Positions 50,276 to 58,425 of a DNA stretch of 64,000 nt are shown here, piece by piece. The stretch's first letter is position 1. Each line of letters begins with the position of its first letter. The notes beneath the pieces are model-generated. The model had not been told where the DNA came from, searched no databases, and was given only the letters and a program-made list of their open reading frames with translations. This DNA is from Paenibacillus sp. J23TS9. Its GTDB lineage: Bacteria; Bacillota; Bacilli; Paenibacillales; Paenibacillaceae. The stretch covers positions 1,116,001-1,180,000 of the forward strand of contig NZ_BOSG01000001.1 in assembly GCF_018403225.1 (NCBI RefSeq), written 5' to 3'. Made by a program: the position numbers and the translations under genes.

Positions 50276-50305
50276 AAAAGACCGGGCGATAATGCCCGGT
50301 CTTTT
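50276..50305 (-). terminator. Terminator of the downstream M29 aminopeptidase gene
   Basis: AAAAGACCGGGC-GATAAT-GCCCGGTCTTTT, perfect 12-pair stem ending in T on either strand. Confidence 0.9.
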
Positions 50306-50359
50306 CAGGTACCTTAACGATCAGAAATATGGTCATTCCCTATTGCTGCATAATTGCGT

Positions 50360-51589
50360 TTATGCCCAATTCCCATTGACGAAAATCGATTCTTCCTTGC
50401 CGTCATGTGTAATACCGGTAATGTTCATTTCCGGTGATCCAAACATAAAATCGACATGGGTAATGCTTGCATTCATTCCGTGCGCGGCAAGTTCTTCCTC
50501 AGACATCGTTTTTCCGCCTTCGAGATTGAACGCATAAGAGCTGCCAATGGCGAGATGGCAGGACGCATTTTCATCAAAGAGGGTCGTAAGAAATAAAATA
50601 TTGCTTTGGGAAATAGGCGAGTGGAAAGGAACCAGCGCCACTTCCCCGAGATAATGAGAGCCTTCATCCATCCCGATGAGACGGGCCAGGGTGTCTTGTC
50701 CTTCTTCAGCTGCAAAGTCTACGATCCGTCCATTCTCAAAGGTGAGCTTGAAGCGGTCGATAATATTGCCGCCGTAGCTCAGTGGCTTTGTACTGCTGAC
50801 ATATCCGGATACTCCGTTTTTCAGCGGTGCCGTAAAGACTTCTTCGGTAGGAATATTGGCTACAAAAGTAGTGCCTTGTTCGTTCACACTGCCTGCCTGA
50901 GCCCAAATATGTCCGACCGGAAGCTCAATTGTCAGGTCAGTTCCCGGAGCGACAAAATGAAGCTTTTGATATTTCTTACTGTTCAGCTCATCGGATTTGG
51001 CTTGAAGTGTATCAATATGTTTATGCCAAGCACCAATCGGATCTTCCTGGTCAGCGCGGACAGCATGGAAAATAGCATCCCACAGCTTCGCAACCTGTTC
51101 TTCTTTCGGAGCATCCGGAAATACCTTAGCAGCCCAATCGGGGGAAGGGAAGGCGACACCCGTCCAGCTCATTTTGTCGGATTGTTGATATTGGCGATAT
51201 TTTGCCATAGCTTGTCCAAAGGTGCGTTGATTGCTGGCAATCCGTTCCGGACTGACACCTTTCAAGAGATCCGGGTTGGAGGAGATGACTGTCAAAAATG
51301 CCGCATTCTGTTCAGCCAGCTCTGTCCACTCACGCGCTTGGGCAGTTGGAGGGACCAGGAAGGATTCTTCCGGCGCCAAATCATATCTGAGGCGGGTAAC
51401 GACCTCATCCGTATAATTGACTTTAACGAAATTCGCTCCGGCTTCATAGGCTTTTTTAACGATCAGACGCACGAGCTCTGCGGCATCGATTGCGGCACTA
51501 ACGACAAGGGTTTGACCGGGCTGCACGTTGGCGCCGATTTTAACTGCGAGCTCCGCATAGTTGTTTAATTTGTCTTCAAAAGATAACAT
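50360..51589 (-). CDS. M29 family aminopeptidase (AmpS/AmpT-like), copy 1
   Basis: A 409-residue cytoplasmic metallo-aminopeptidase. Conserved: 'NYAELAVKIGANVQPGQTLV' at the N-terminus, 'FVANIPTEEVFTAPLKNGVS' with a metal-binding Glu, 'MDEGSHYLGEVALVPFHSPI' (His and Glu ligands), and 'ITHVDFMFGSPEMNITGI' near the C-terminus (His and Asp ligands). M29 enzymes remove N-terminal residues using cobalt or zinc. TCTAGGAGG lies seven to eight bases before ATG. It closely matches the adjacent gene over the full length and appears to be a tandem duplicate, each with its own terminator. Confidence 0.92.
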   Translation of the reverse strand: MLSFEDKLNNYAELAVKIGANVQPGQTLVVSAAIDAAELVRLIVKKAYEAGANFVKVNYTDEVVTRLRYDLAPEESFLVPPTAQAREWTELAEQNAAFLTVISSNPDLLKGVSPERIASNQRTFGQAMAKYRQYQQSDKMSWTGVAFPSPDWAAKVFPDAPKEEQVAKLWDAIFHAVRADQEDPIGAWHKHIDTLQAKSDELNSKKYQKLHFVAPGTDLTIELPVGHIWAQAGSVNEQGTTFVANIPTEEVFTAPLKNGVSGYVSSTKPLSYGGNIIDRFKLTFENGRIVDFAAEEGQDTLARLIGMDEGSHYLGEVALVPFHSPISQSNILFLTTLFDENASCHLAIGSSYAFNLEGGKTMSEEELAAHGMNASITHVDFMFGSPEMNITGITHDGKEESIFVNGNWA

Positions 51590-51701
51590 GGCAAAATCCT
51601 CCTAGAGTGTCGATGGGTTATTTTTCTATTGTAAATCAACCAAGGGTCAAATAGAACCATAACTTGTCCATTGATGGTGAAATGTATGATTTCTCTAAAA
51701 A

Positions 51702-51737
51702 ATAGAGTCTTTCCCGCTGCTGCTGGAAAGACTCTAT
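51702..51737 (-). terminator. Terminator between the two M29 aminopeptidase genes
   Basis: On the minus strand ATAGAGTCTTTCC and GGAAAGACTCTAT form a perfect 13-pair stem around ten bases, followed by six T, so the upstream copy has its own transcript end. Confidence 0.92.
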
Positions 51738-51804
51738 AGGACTCCAAGGGTTACATCTTATGCAGAAAAGGTAATACGGCATTGATGGTTTTTTGAAGTC
51801 AATC

Positions 51805-53037
51805 TTAAAATGCCCAGTTTCCTTGTTTAAATACAGGTTCTTCTTTTCCATCTGCTGTTACGCCGAAAATATCCATCTCACCGGAGCCGATCATGAAATC
51901 GACATGGGTAACGCTGGTATTCAGTCCATGCTCGCTGAGCTGCTCTTGATTCATGTTCTTGCCGCCTTCCAGGCAGAAGGCATAGGCGCTGCCGATTGCC
52001 AGGTGGTTGGAGGCATTCTCGTCGAACAACGTGTTGAAGTACAGAATGTTGGAATCAGAGATCGGCGATTGATGCGGAACCAGGGCAACCTCGCCCAGAT
52101 AGTGTGAGCTTTCATCCATTTCGACCAGATGCTCAAGTACTTTTTGGCCTTCTTCAGCCTTGACACCAACGATTCGGCCGTTTTCAAATGTAATCGTGAA
52201 TTGGTCGATAATATTGCCGCCATAGCTGAGAGGTTTGGTGCTGCTGACATACCCGTTCACGCCAGTCTTCAGGGGAGCCGTAAACACTTCCTCGGTTGGC
52301 ATGTTGGCAACGAAGCTATGTCCATTTTCATTAAAGCTTTCGCCCGCAGCCCAAATATGGCCTTCAGGAAGCTCAATGGTTAAATCCGTGCCCGGAGCTA
52401 TGTAATGCAGCTTTTTGTATTTCTTTTCATTCAGGAATTTGGACTTCTCATCCAAGGTTTCGAGATGCTTGGTCCATGCTTCCACAGGATTGTCCTGATC
52501 GACGCGCACGGTATGGAAAATCGCATCCCAGAGCTTCTGTATCCGTTCTTCTTGCGGTGCATCCGGGAACACTTTATCTGCCCACTCCGGCGATGGAACA
52601 GCAACCAGACACCAGCTGAATTTGTCAGCTTGCTGGTAAGCGCGGTATTTGGTCATAGCTTGACCTCTGGCTTTTTGATTCGCTACAATGCGCTCCTGTT
52701 TGATGCCTTTCAGGAGGTCCGGGTTCTCGGCAAGCACATGCAGTACGGCGGCTCCCTTTTCCACAAGCTCAGTCATTTCGCCAGCGTACCATTTTGGTGA
52801 TTCGGAGAATACTTCCTCAGCTGCATGTTCGTATTTCAGGCGGGTGATCTTTTCATCATTCCAGTTCACGCGTACATCGCTGGCACCAGCTTTGTATGCC
52901 TTTTCGGTGATCATGCGTACGAACTCTGCCGATTCGATAGGTGCGTTAACGACCAGAATTTGTCCTTGTTGGACATTGGCACCGACTCTGACTGCAAGAT
53001 CGGCATATTTGTTTAGATTGTCTTGGAAATTTGCCAT
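51805..53037 (-). CDS. M29 family aminopeptidase (AmpS/AmpT-like), copy 2
   Basis: A 410-residue paralog of the neighbouring gene with the same metal-site segments (FVANMPTEEVFTAPL, 'MDESSHYLGEVALVPHQSPI', 'VTHVDFMIGSGEMDIFGV'). ATG at 53037 is chosen because TTGGAGGTT precedes it and the protein then starts MANFQDNLNKYADLAVRVG, matching the other copy; the in-frame extension to 53172 has no counterpart. Differences are scattered, so the duplication is not recent. The two may differ in substrate range or expression. Confidence 0.92.
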   Translation of the reverse strand: MANFQDNLNKYADLAVRVGANVQQGQILVVNAPIESAEFVRMITEKAYKAGASDVRVNWNDEKITRLKYEHAAEEVFSESPKWYAGEMTELVEKGAAVLHVLAENPDLLKGIKQERIVANQKARGQAMTKYRAYQQADKFSWCLVAVPSPEWADKVFPDAPQEERIQKLWDAIFHTVRVDQDNPVEAWTKHLETLDEKSKFLNEKKYKKLHYIAPGTDLTIELPEGHIWAAGESFNENGHSFVANMPTEEVFTAPLKTGVNGYVSSTKPLSYGGNIIDQFTITFENGRIVGVKAEEGQKVLEHLVEMDESSHYLGEVALVPHQSPISDSNILYFNTLFDENASNHLAIGSAYAFCLEGGKNMNQEQLSEHGLNTSVTHVDFMIGSGEMDIFGVTADGKEEPVFKQGNWAF

Positions 53038-53219
53038 GAACTTTGAACCTCCAATATGATTAGTCATGAATTGTCTGAAACCGGGATTTAACCAAATCCT
53101 CTGATAGTATTGTACTAAATCGGATGACATATTGAAAATATGTACGCTCCGGATGGAAAGAATACCGCACATGGTATACTATATAAACATCGAGACGGAA
53201 GTAAAGGAGATATGTATAC

Positions 53220-53486
53220 ATGGAATATCAAATCATAAAAGCAGATATGAAGCAGGATGAGGACAAGAAGTACCTGGGGCACGTGACTTTCACTTTAACG
53301 GGTCATAGCTCCAAGTACGAAATCACGCTTTTCAGTAAAAGAGGAAAAGAATGGGATTACAGCTTGAATTTCGCAGAGGAATCCGGCAATGAGGAAGAAC
53401 TTCTGAAAGTGGATGAACAGCTCGAAGAGGATGATGATTTGTTTGACGCATTGGTAGATGCGGCACGCGAATCTATGGAACAATAA
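53220..53486 (+). CDS. Small acidic protein of unknown function
   Basis: An 88-residue soluble acidic protein (C-terminus EEDDDLFDALVDAARESMEQ). Predicted beta-rich first half (HVTFTLTGHSSKYEITLFSK) and helical end. No known domain recognised. AAGGAGATAT provides a good ribosome site before ATG, and a promoter-like TATACT lies about 45 bases upstream, so it is likely real. It is followed 42 bases later by the CsoR-family gene without an intervening terminator, so they may be cotranscribed. Confidence 0.7.
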   Translation: MEYQIIKADMKQDEDKKYLGHVTFTLTGHSSKYEITLFSKRGKEWDYSLNFAEESGNEEELLKVDEQLEEDDDLFDALVDAARESMEQ

Positions 53487-53528
53487 AACTCAAGGCATGC
53501 CAGGCAGGCCGGGAAAGGATGAATGAGC

Positions 53529-53789
53529 ATGAACTATGATGATAATGTCGTCCGCCGCTTGAAGCGGCTTGAAGGGCAAATCCGGGGCGTACTTAATATG
53601 ATGGAAGAAGGTAAAAACTGCAAAGATGTTGTAGCTCAGTTGTCGGCTGTCCGCAGTGCGACGGATAAAGCGATGGCCTATATTGTCGCGATGAACCTGG
53701 AGCAGTGCATTCTGGAAGAACAAGCAAAAGGTAATGATACCGGTCCTCTGGTTAAAGAAGCGGTGGAGCTTTTAATCAAAAGCCGTTAA
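53529..53789 (+). CDS. CsoR-family metal- or persulfide-sensing repressor (CstR-like)
   Basis: An 86-residue all-helical tetrameric repressor. 'VVRRLKRLEGQIRGVLNMME' is the DNA-contacting helix region. With the ATG at 53529 (AAAGGA nine bases upstream) the sensor positions are Cys31, Asn56 and Cys60, where copper CsoR proteins have Cys-His-Cys. Loss of the His and the Cys31/Cys60 spacing match CstR-type persulfide sensors. ATG at 53523 is an alternative but too close to the ribosome site. No rhodanese, sulfide or copper gene is adjacent, so its regulon must lie elsewhere or be the acidic protein before it. Confidence 0.88.
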   Translation: MNYDDNVVRRLKRLEGQIRGVLNMMEEGKNCKDVVAQLSAVRSATDKAMAYIVAMNLEQCILEEQAKGNDTGPLVKEAVELLIKSR

Positions 53790-53810
53790 CAAGACTGATT
53801 TTCATCGAAG

Positions 53811-53837
53811 GCAGGGAGAGATACCTTCCTGCTTTTT
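53811..53837 (+). terminator. Terminator after the CsoR-family gene
   Basis: GCAGGGA (53811-53817) pairs with TTCCTGC (53826-53832, one G-U), followed by five T. Confidence 0.75.
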
Positions 53838-53883
53838 ATATGCCGCTATCTGTTCAGGTACTCAGGCGAAAGGAGGGTGACAT

Positions 53884-54348
53884 ATGTTCTTCTACATACT
53901 ATCACTCATCGTTTTATTGATCGACCAAGGTTCAAAATGGTGGGTGCGCGCGCACATGTCGGTAGGCGAAACACGGGATGTCCTTGCTCCTTATCTTCAT
54001 TTTGAATATTATCAAAATAGCGGGGCCGCCTTTAGTTCCTTTCAAGGATACGGCAAGTGCTTTGCATACCTGGCGGTCATTGTGGTGGGCGTTATTGTGT
54101 ATTACCGGATCAAAGGCGCATTACGCGGAAATCTCATGGATATAGCAGCTGGCTTTCTGGCGGGTGGAGCATTGGGCAATGCGCTCGATCGGCTCATTTT
54201 CGGCAAGGTGACTGATTTTATCGTTTGGGGCTCGGGCTCGGGAATCATGAATATTGCAGATCTGGCTATTAACGCGGGTGTGCTGCTCTTGATCGTGGGC
54301 ATGCTGCTCCGAAGCTGGTGCGAAAGACGCTCTTATTCTTTTAAATGA
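53884..54348 (+). CDS. lspA: Lipoprotein signal peptidase (signal peptidase II)
   Basis: A 154-residue membrane aspartic protease that removes signal peptides from prolipoproteins at the lipobox Cys. Four membrane segments. Conserved motifs: 'DQGSKWWV' (helix 1), YQNSGAAFS (43-51), GNALDRL (99-104), catalytic Asp111 (VTDFI) and catalytic Asp126 (NIADLAIN). AAAGGAGGGTG lies 4-6 bases before ATG. It is not in the usual lspA-rluD context of Firmicutes, so it may be a second copy. The window itself encodes several lipoproteins as clients. Confidence 0.93.
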   Translation: MFFYILSLIVLLIDQGSKWWVRAHMSVGETRDVLAPYLHFEYYQNSGAAFSSFQGYGKCFAYLAVIVVGVIVYYRIKGALRGNLMDIAAGFLAGGALGNALDRLIFGKVTDFIVWGSGSGIMNIADLAINAGVLLLIVGMLLRSWCERRSYSFK

Positions 54349-54403
54349 TTATTATTGTAGTGACTAAATACTTACAGCCTTCACAGGAAGCAGAGAGGAA
54401 TCT

Positions 54404-54973
54404 ATGGATAACAATAAACCGTCGGCTTTGGCCCAAATTATCAGAGAAAGAAGGTCTGTCAAGACCGGCTATAAAAATATCCCTGTACCACAGGAATTGG
54501 TGCTTGAGCTGCTTAATGATGCGGTATATGCACCCAATCATAAGCTGCGTGAGCCTTGGAGATTTATTTTTGTACCAACGGATGCCAAGCAGCTGTTCGC
54601 GCTCGAGATGGCACAGCATTATCCGGATGATATGTTCGAGAATCGTATCAAATACTTTAACGAGCCTGATGCCTACTTGATTATCGTCATGACAGTCAGC
54701 GACAACCAAAAACAGCAGGATGAAGATTATGGCGCTGTTAGCTCGATGATCCAGAATTTTCAGCTGCTTGCTTGGGAACGCGGGCTCGGTACCGTCTGGA
54801 AAACAAATATGCATATCTATGATCCGAAAGTGAAGGAAATGCTTGGTGTTCAGGCTGGAGAGAAAATTGCAGGATTTCTGCACTTGGGATTTTATAATGA
54901 AGCACCGGAAGGCAAGCCGAGAACCCCAGCAGAAGAGAAGTTTACGGTGTATGTGCCGACATATGATTTGTAG
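54404..54973 (+). CDS. Nitroreductase family protein
   Basis: A 189-residue FMN-dependent nitroreductase-fold protein. 'LAQIIRERRSVKTGYKNIPV' has the FMN phosphate Arg-Arg-Ser site, 'DAVYAPNHKLREPWRFIFVP' the Asn/Arg segment (APNH-x2-REPWRF), and 'QNFQLLAWERGLGTVWKTNM' the second FMN region, as in YdjA/YfhC-type proteins. The substrate is unknown; family members reduce nitro compounds or quinones with NAD(P)H. Ribosome site GAGAGGA lies about five bases before ATG. Terminator directly at the stop codon. Confidence 0.9.
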   Translation: MDNNKPSALAQIIRERRSVKTGYKNIPVPQELVLELLNDAVYAPNHKLREPWRFIFVPTDAKQLFALEMAQHYPDDMFENRIKYFNEPDAYLIIVMTVSDNQKQQDEDYGAVSSMIQNFQLLAWERGLGTVWKTNMHIYDPKVKEMLGVQAGEKIAGFLHLGFYNEAPEGKPRTPAEEKFTVYVPTYDL

Positions 54974-54996
54974 CTCCCGGTCATTCGGGAGTTTTT
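54974..54996 (+). terminator. Terminator after the nitroreductase gene
   Basis: CTCCCG-GTCATT-CGGGAG followed by five T; the stem begins one base after the stop codon. Confidence 0.88.
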
Positions 54997-55083
54997 CTAT
55001 TCATTTTGATGCCAGGGACTGATCACTTTAGGATCAATCTTGGTTACAATATAGTTAACAGGTACATAGCGGAGGGATTCAAC

Positions 55084-56331
55084 ATGAAAACCAGATATTT
55101 AGCAGGAACTTCCCTTGCAGTCATGGGGGCGGGATTTCTGATCACCCTGTTTTTGCCGCAGAATTTAGCGGTGCGCCTGCTTCAGGGCGGATTTGAAGCG
55201 GGATTAGTTGGCGGCTTTGCGGACTGGTTTGCAGTTACAGCATTGTTCCGTCATCCCATGGGGATACCTATCCCGCATACATCTTTGCTGCTCCAAAACC
55301 GCAATAAAATTATCAACTCGCTCATTTCCGCTTTGGAAACGGAGCTGCTGAATAAGGACAGCATTACGAAAAAGCTGCGTCAGATAAAACTGTTTAAAGG
55401 CTTGTCATCCGGCATTTTAAAGCTGGTAAGCAGAAAGAAGATCCGGCTTAAGGTTATTGACACGGTAAGTGACGTCATCCGTCAAGTTCCTCTGGAGCAA
55501 ATGACACCAGCCGTTCAGAAGGCTATGGTGAAATTTTTGCAAAGTCAGGATTTGTCTCCAGTTCTAGAATCCGTATCCAGGCAGGCTTTTCGCAGCAAGG
55601 TGGATGAAAAAGCATTAAACTACATTTTAAACTTTGCCGGGAGATGGGTGAGCCAGCCTGAGAATGAATATATGCTGGGACAGCTCGCACACAACAAGCT
55701 CCAGGAGATTCAGCTCAATGGAATGAAAGGATTTGCGCTTCAGGCCATGCTCGGCTTTATGAGCGAGGAGAAGCTCGGCAATATATTGAAAAATCTGATC
55801 TTGTCTTCCTTACATGAAATGTCTTATGAAGATAGCCCTTTCCGGCAGCGCATTCTGGCAGAGGTACGCCAGCAGGTATCTGATTTTACAGAGAATCCGG
55901 AAGTTGCTGAGCGTTTGAAGGGTATGATTGGAGATAAACTGGCTGATTCGGGTACCGAACAGTGGTTGCTGAGCAAGCTCGAGGAGATCAGAGCCCGCGT
56001 ATTGTTGATACTTGAACAGGAGCAGATCAATGGTGGGCGCGGAATAATCAAGATGTACCGGTGGATCACGAATAATTTGCGGGGTAAGGAAGAAATGATG
56101 GACCGGTGGGAGCAAGGGATTTTGTCCCTTATTGTGCAAGCAGTCGAAGCCAACTACTACCGCATCGGTCTTTTGGTACGTGATAACCTGGATCAGCTTG
56201 ATGACGAATCCCTGGTTCAAATGCTTGAAGAGAAGGTCGGCGGCGATTTGCAGTGGATTCGGGTTAACGGAGCTATTTGCGGATTTCTAATCGGACTCGT
56301 TCTGACCGTCATTCATATGATCATCGCTTAA
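55084..56331 (+). CDS. DUF445 family membrane protein
   Basis: A 415-residue protein with an N-terminal membrane segment (about 7-27), a conserved 'EAGLVGGFADWFAVTALFRH' followed by HPMGIPIPHTSLL, a long helical middle, and a C-terminal membrane anchor (ICGFLIGLVLTVIHMIIA). This matches DUF445 (YjiN-like) proteins of unknown function. CGGAGGGA precedes ATG at 55084; upstream in-frame ATGs lack ribosome sites. It is followed after 22 bases by the aldo/keto reductase gene, probably as one operon. Confidence 0.9.
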   Translation: MKTRYLAGTSLAVMGAGFLITLFLPQNLAVRLLQGGFEAGLVGGFADWFAVTALFRHPMGIPIPHTSLLLQNRNKIINSLISALETELLNKDSITKKLRQIKLFKGLSSGILKLVSRKKIRLKVIDTVSDVIRQVPLEQMTPAVQKAMVKFLQSQDLSPVLESVSRQAFRSKVDEKALNYILNFAGRWVSQPENEYMLGQLAHNKLQEIQLNGMKGFALQAMLGFMSEEKLGNILKNLILSSLHEMSYEDSPFRQRILAEVRQQVSDFTENPEVAERLKGMIGDKLADSGTEQWLLSKLEEIRARVLLILEQEQINGGRGIIKMYRWITNNLRGKEEMMDRWEQGILSLIVQAVEANYYRIGLLVRDNLDQLDDESLVQMLEEKVGGDLQWIRVNGAICGFLIGLVLTVIHMIIA

Positions 56332-56353
56332 ACGATGGGAGAGGAGCTTGAAT

Positions 56354-57262
56354 ATGAAAAAGAATCGTCTTGGATCTTCGGATCTATATATCAGTGAAAT
56401 CGGACTTGGCTGTATGTCGCTGGGTACGGAGGAAAAAGAGGCTGTGCGCCTTGTACATGAAGCGCTGGAACGGGGAATCAATTTTTTGGATACAGCGGAT
56501 TTGTATGATACTGGCCGGAATGAAGAGATTGTCGGCAAAGCGGTGAAGGGACGTCGCAGCGATGTAATCCTGGCTACAAAAGTAGGTAACCGCCGCATTC
56601 CCGGCAAGGAGGGTTTAAGCTGGGACCCATCCAAATCGTACATCAAGTCTGCAGTCAAAGATAGCTTGCGGCGCCTGCAAACGGATTATATTGATTTGTA
56701 TCAGCTGCATGGCGGTACATTGGATGATCCGATCGACGAAACGATTGAAGCGTTCGAGGAGCTGAAGCAGGAAGGGGTTATCCGTTTCTACGGCATTTCT
56801 TCCATCCGACCCAATGTGATCCGTGAATATGTGAACCGTTCGCATATTGTATCCGTGATGAGCCAGTACAGCATACTGGACAGAAGGGCAGAGGAAGAGG
56901 TTCTTCCACTGCTTGCAGAAAAAGGGATTAGCGTGATCGCGCGCGGGCCAGTGGCATCCGGGGTATTAGCTGAAGCGGGTGCAAGCAAGGTGGAAAAAGG
57001 TTATTTGGATTACACCTCTGATGAGCTTATCGATATTCGAGCCAAACTTGCGCCGCTTGTATGTCCCGAACGGAGCCTGTCGCAAACCGCTATTCGTTAT
57101 TCCCTTGGCCATCAGGCCGTTGCTGCAGCCATCCCAGGAGCAAGCTCACTAAATCAGTTAATTCATAATGTGAAAGCTGCGGAATCGCCAGCGCTAAGCA
57201 AGGAAGAGTTGGAGATTATCCGAGGTATCAGCCGTGCGAATGTCTATACAGCGCATCGATAA
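56354..57262 (+). CDS. Aldo/keto reductase
   Basis: A 302-residue TIM-barrel NADPH oxidoreductase. 'GLGCMSLGT' at the N-terminus, catalytic tetrad in 'FLDTADLYDTGRNEEIVGKA' (Asp and Tyr), ILATKVG (Lys) and LYQLHGG (His), and 'AIPGASSLNQL' for the cofactor phosphate. GAGGAG lies eight bases before ATG at 56354; the TTG six bases earlier is too close. Substrate is unknown, general aldehyde or ketone reduction. A 20-bp perfect palindrome and a terminator follow the stop. Confidence 0.92.
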   Translation: MKKNRLGSSDLYISEIGLGCMSLGTEEKEAVRLVHEALERGINFLDTADLYDTGRNEEIVGKAVKGRRSDVILATKVGNRRIPGKEGLSWDPSKSYIKSAVKDSLRRLQTDYIDLYQLHGGTLDDPIDETIEAFEELKQEGVIRFYGISSIRPNVIREYVNRSHIVSVMSQYSILDRRAEEEVLPLLAEKGISVIARGPVASGVLAEAGASKVEKGYLDYTSDELIDIRAKLAPLVCPERSLSQTAIRYSLGHQAVAAAIPGASSLNQLIHNVKAAESPALSKEELEIIRGISRANVYTAHR

Positions 57263-57266
57263 GAAT

Positions 57267-57286
57267 TTCTTATGAATTCATAAGAA
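57267..57286. repeat. 20-bp perfect palindrome after the aldo/keto reductase gene
   Basis: TTCTTATGAATTCATAAGAA, four bases after the stop codon and just before a normal terminator. It contains an EcoRI-type centre and no loop bases, so as RNA it would form a small hairpin with an unpaired centre. Confidence 0.85.
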
Positions 57287-57292
57287 GCACAA

Positions 57293-57325
57293 AAACCGTC
57301 CTGCGTAAGCGGGGCGGTTTTATTT
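57293..57325 (+). terminator. Bidirectional terminator
   Basis: AAACCGTCC pairs with GGGCGGTTT (one G-U) around TGCGTAAGCG, followed by T-rich sequence on both strands, between convergent aldo/keto reductase and def genes. Confidence 0.85.
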
Positions 57326-57341
57326 TATTTTCACAAGCAGA

Positions 57342-57854
57342 TTATTTTCGCGATAACTTAAGGGCCTGCATGAGGTCAGCCTTTTCCCGCGTCTGTTCTC
57401 TGTAAAGCTGCCCGTCCGCCACATGATCAATGAATAAAATACCGTTCAGATGATCGATTTCATGCTGAATACAGCGGGCCAGATAGTCATATCCCTCCAG
57501 GTACATCGTTTCACCGGTTCGGGTCAACGTCTTGATTTTGACATAATTTGCGCGTTTTACAATACAGGTAATGCCCGGATAGGAAAGGCAGGCTTCCGGT
57601 CCGATTTGCTCGTCTCGTAAATCCAGAATCTCCGGATTGATCAGTTCAATCAAACCCTCACCGCAATCCATTACAATCATTCTGCGCAAAATACCGATTT
57701 GGGGCGCGGCTAAACCCGCCCGGCCGTCTTCGGCATATAGTGTATCGACTAAATCATCCAATATTCTCAGCATTTTGGGAGTAAGCTCTTCAACAGGTTT
57801 TGCTTTTTTCCGAAGCACCGGATCGCCAAAAGGAAGTATCTCTTTCTCTGCCAC
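57342..57854 (-). CDS. def: Peptide deformylase
   Basis: A 170-residue iron-type metalloenzyme that removes the formyl group from nascent proteins. Motif 1 GLAAPQIG (47-54), motif 2 EACLSYPG with metal ligand Cys89 (usual form EGCLS), motif 3 QHEIDHLNG with His131, catalytic Glu132 and His135. GTG at 57854 is chosen because AGGAGG lies seven bases upstream; the ATG at 57860 is only one base from it. It follows an XRE regulator gene by 22 bases. Because def is usually near fmt, this may be an accessory copy. Confidence 0.93.
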   Translation of the reverse strand: MAEKEILPFGDPVLRKKAKPVEELTPKMLRILDDLVDTLYAEDGRAGLAAPQIGILRRMIVMDCGEGLIELINPEILDLRDEQIGPEACLSYPGITCIVKRANYVKIKTLTRTGETMYLEGYDYLARCIQHEIDHLNGILFIDHVADGQLYREQTREKADLMQALKLSRK

Positions 57855-57876
57855 ATTCATGCCTCCTGAACTTGTA

Positions 57877-58125
57877 TTATGCACCTTGAATACGGGGTGG
57901 TGTATGCACCCATAGATCGCTTGGGGTACATTCAAGTGCTGTACACAGCGCATCCAAAGTATCAGCTTTCATCTGTTTAGGCTGTCCTCTGAGCAAAGCG
58001 CTGATGGAAGGAGGGGACAGCTCATATCCTGCTTTTTCCTTTAAAAGCCGTGCCAGTTCGGCTCCCGACCAAATTTCTTTTTGCACCATAACCTGCCTTA
58101 GCATCCAGACAAGCATTCGTTTCAC
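57877..58125 (-). CDS. XRE-type helix-turn-helix regulator
   Basis: An 82-residue single-domain DNA-binding protein: 'SGAELARLLKEKAGYELSPP' with recognition helix 'SISALLRGQPKQMKADTLDA' and 'LCTALECTPSDLWVHTP', the compact Cro/CI family common next to phage or stress genes. Start uncertain: GTG 58125 has GAGGAAAGG upstream; ATG 58116 is an alternative. Operon with def. The inverted repeat TTTAGG-N5-CCTAAA downstream of its promoter suggests autoregulation. Confidence 0.83.
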   Translation of the reverse strand: MKRMLVWMLRQVMVQKEIWSGAELARLLKEKAGYELSPPSISALLRGQPKQMKADTLDALCTALECTPSDLWVHTPPRIQGA

Positions 58126-58158
58126 GCTACCTTTCCTCATAATCATGACAGTGGACAT

Positions 58159-58222
58159 TTTAGGCAATACCTAAATAATTTATGTACCACCTTAATATAG
58201 CAATGACTTTTTGAAATTACAA
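58159..58222 (-). promoter_or_regulatory. Promoter and operator of the XRE-def operon
   Basis: Minus strand TTGTAA (58222-58217), 17-base spacer, TATATT (58199-58194); then the dyad TTTAGG-TATTG-CCTAAA (58175-58159), just after the expected transcription start. Confidence 0.65.
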
Positions 58223-58293
58223 CGGAAGATTTGACGACATGACGGTAAAAGGTTTTTAATGGTATTTAATGTATGATTATGGGGGTTGGACGG

Positions 58294-58425
58294 ATGACAA
58301 GTATTAACTGGAAAAAATATCTATTATCCGCTGGAAAGATGCTTACGATGGGCTTTCTTATCCTTCTTGGCTTATGGTTTACGATTGGCATTATTGCTGT
58401 GCTTATTTTGTGGTTGGCGGATTAA
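58294..58425 (+). CDS. Small single-pass membrane protein (43 residues)
   Basis: A short frame with GGGGG nine bases before ATG. The product is a basic N-terminus (MTSINWKKYLLSAGK) followed by one long hydrophobic helix (MGFLILLGLWFTIGIIAVLI) and ends LWLAD. This topology is typical of small membrane proteins that modulate transporters or kinases. No family recognised. It stands alone between the XRE promoter and the oligoendopeptidase gene. Confidence 0.55.
   Translation: MTSINWKKYLLSAGKMLTMGFLILLGLWFTIGIIAVLILWLAD

Noticed and set aside
50606..51568. A 320-codon open frame on the plus strand opposite the first M29 aminopeptidase
   Set aside because: It is antisense to a clear enzyme gene, has no ribosome site, and the corresponding strand of the adjacent paralog is broken into short pieces, so it is a by-product of codon use.
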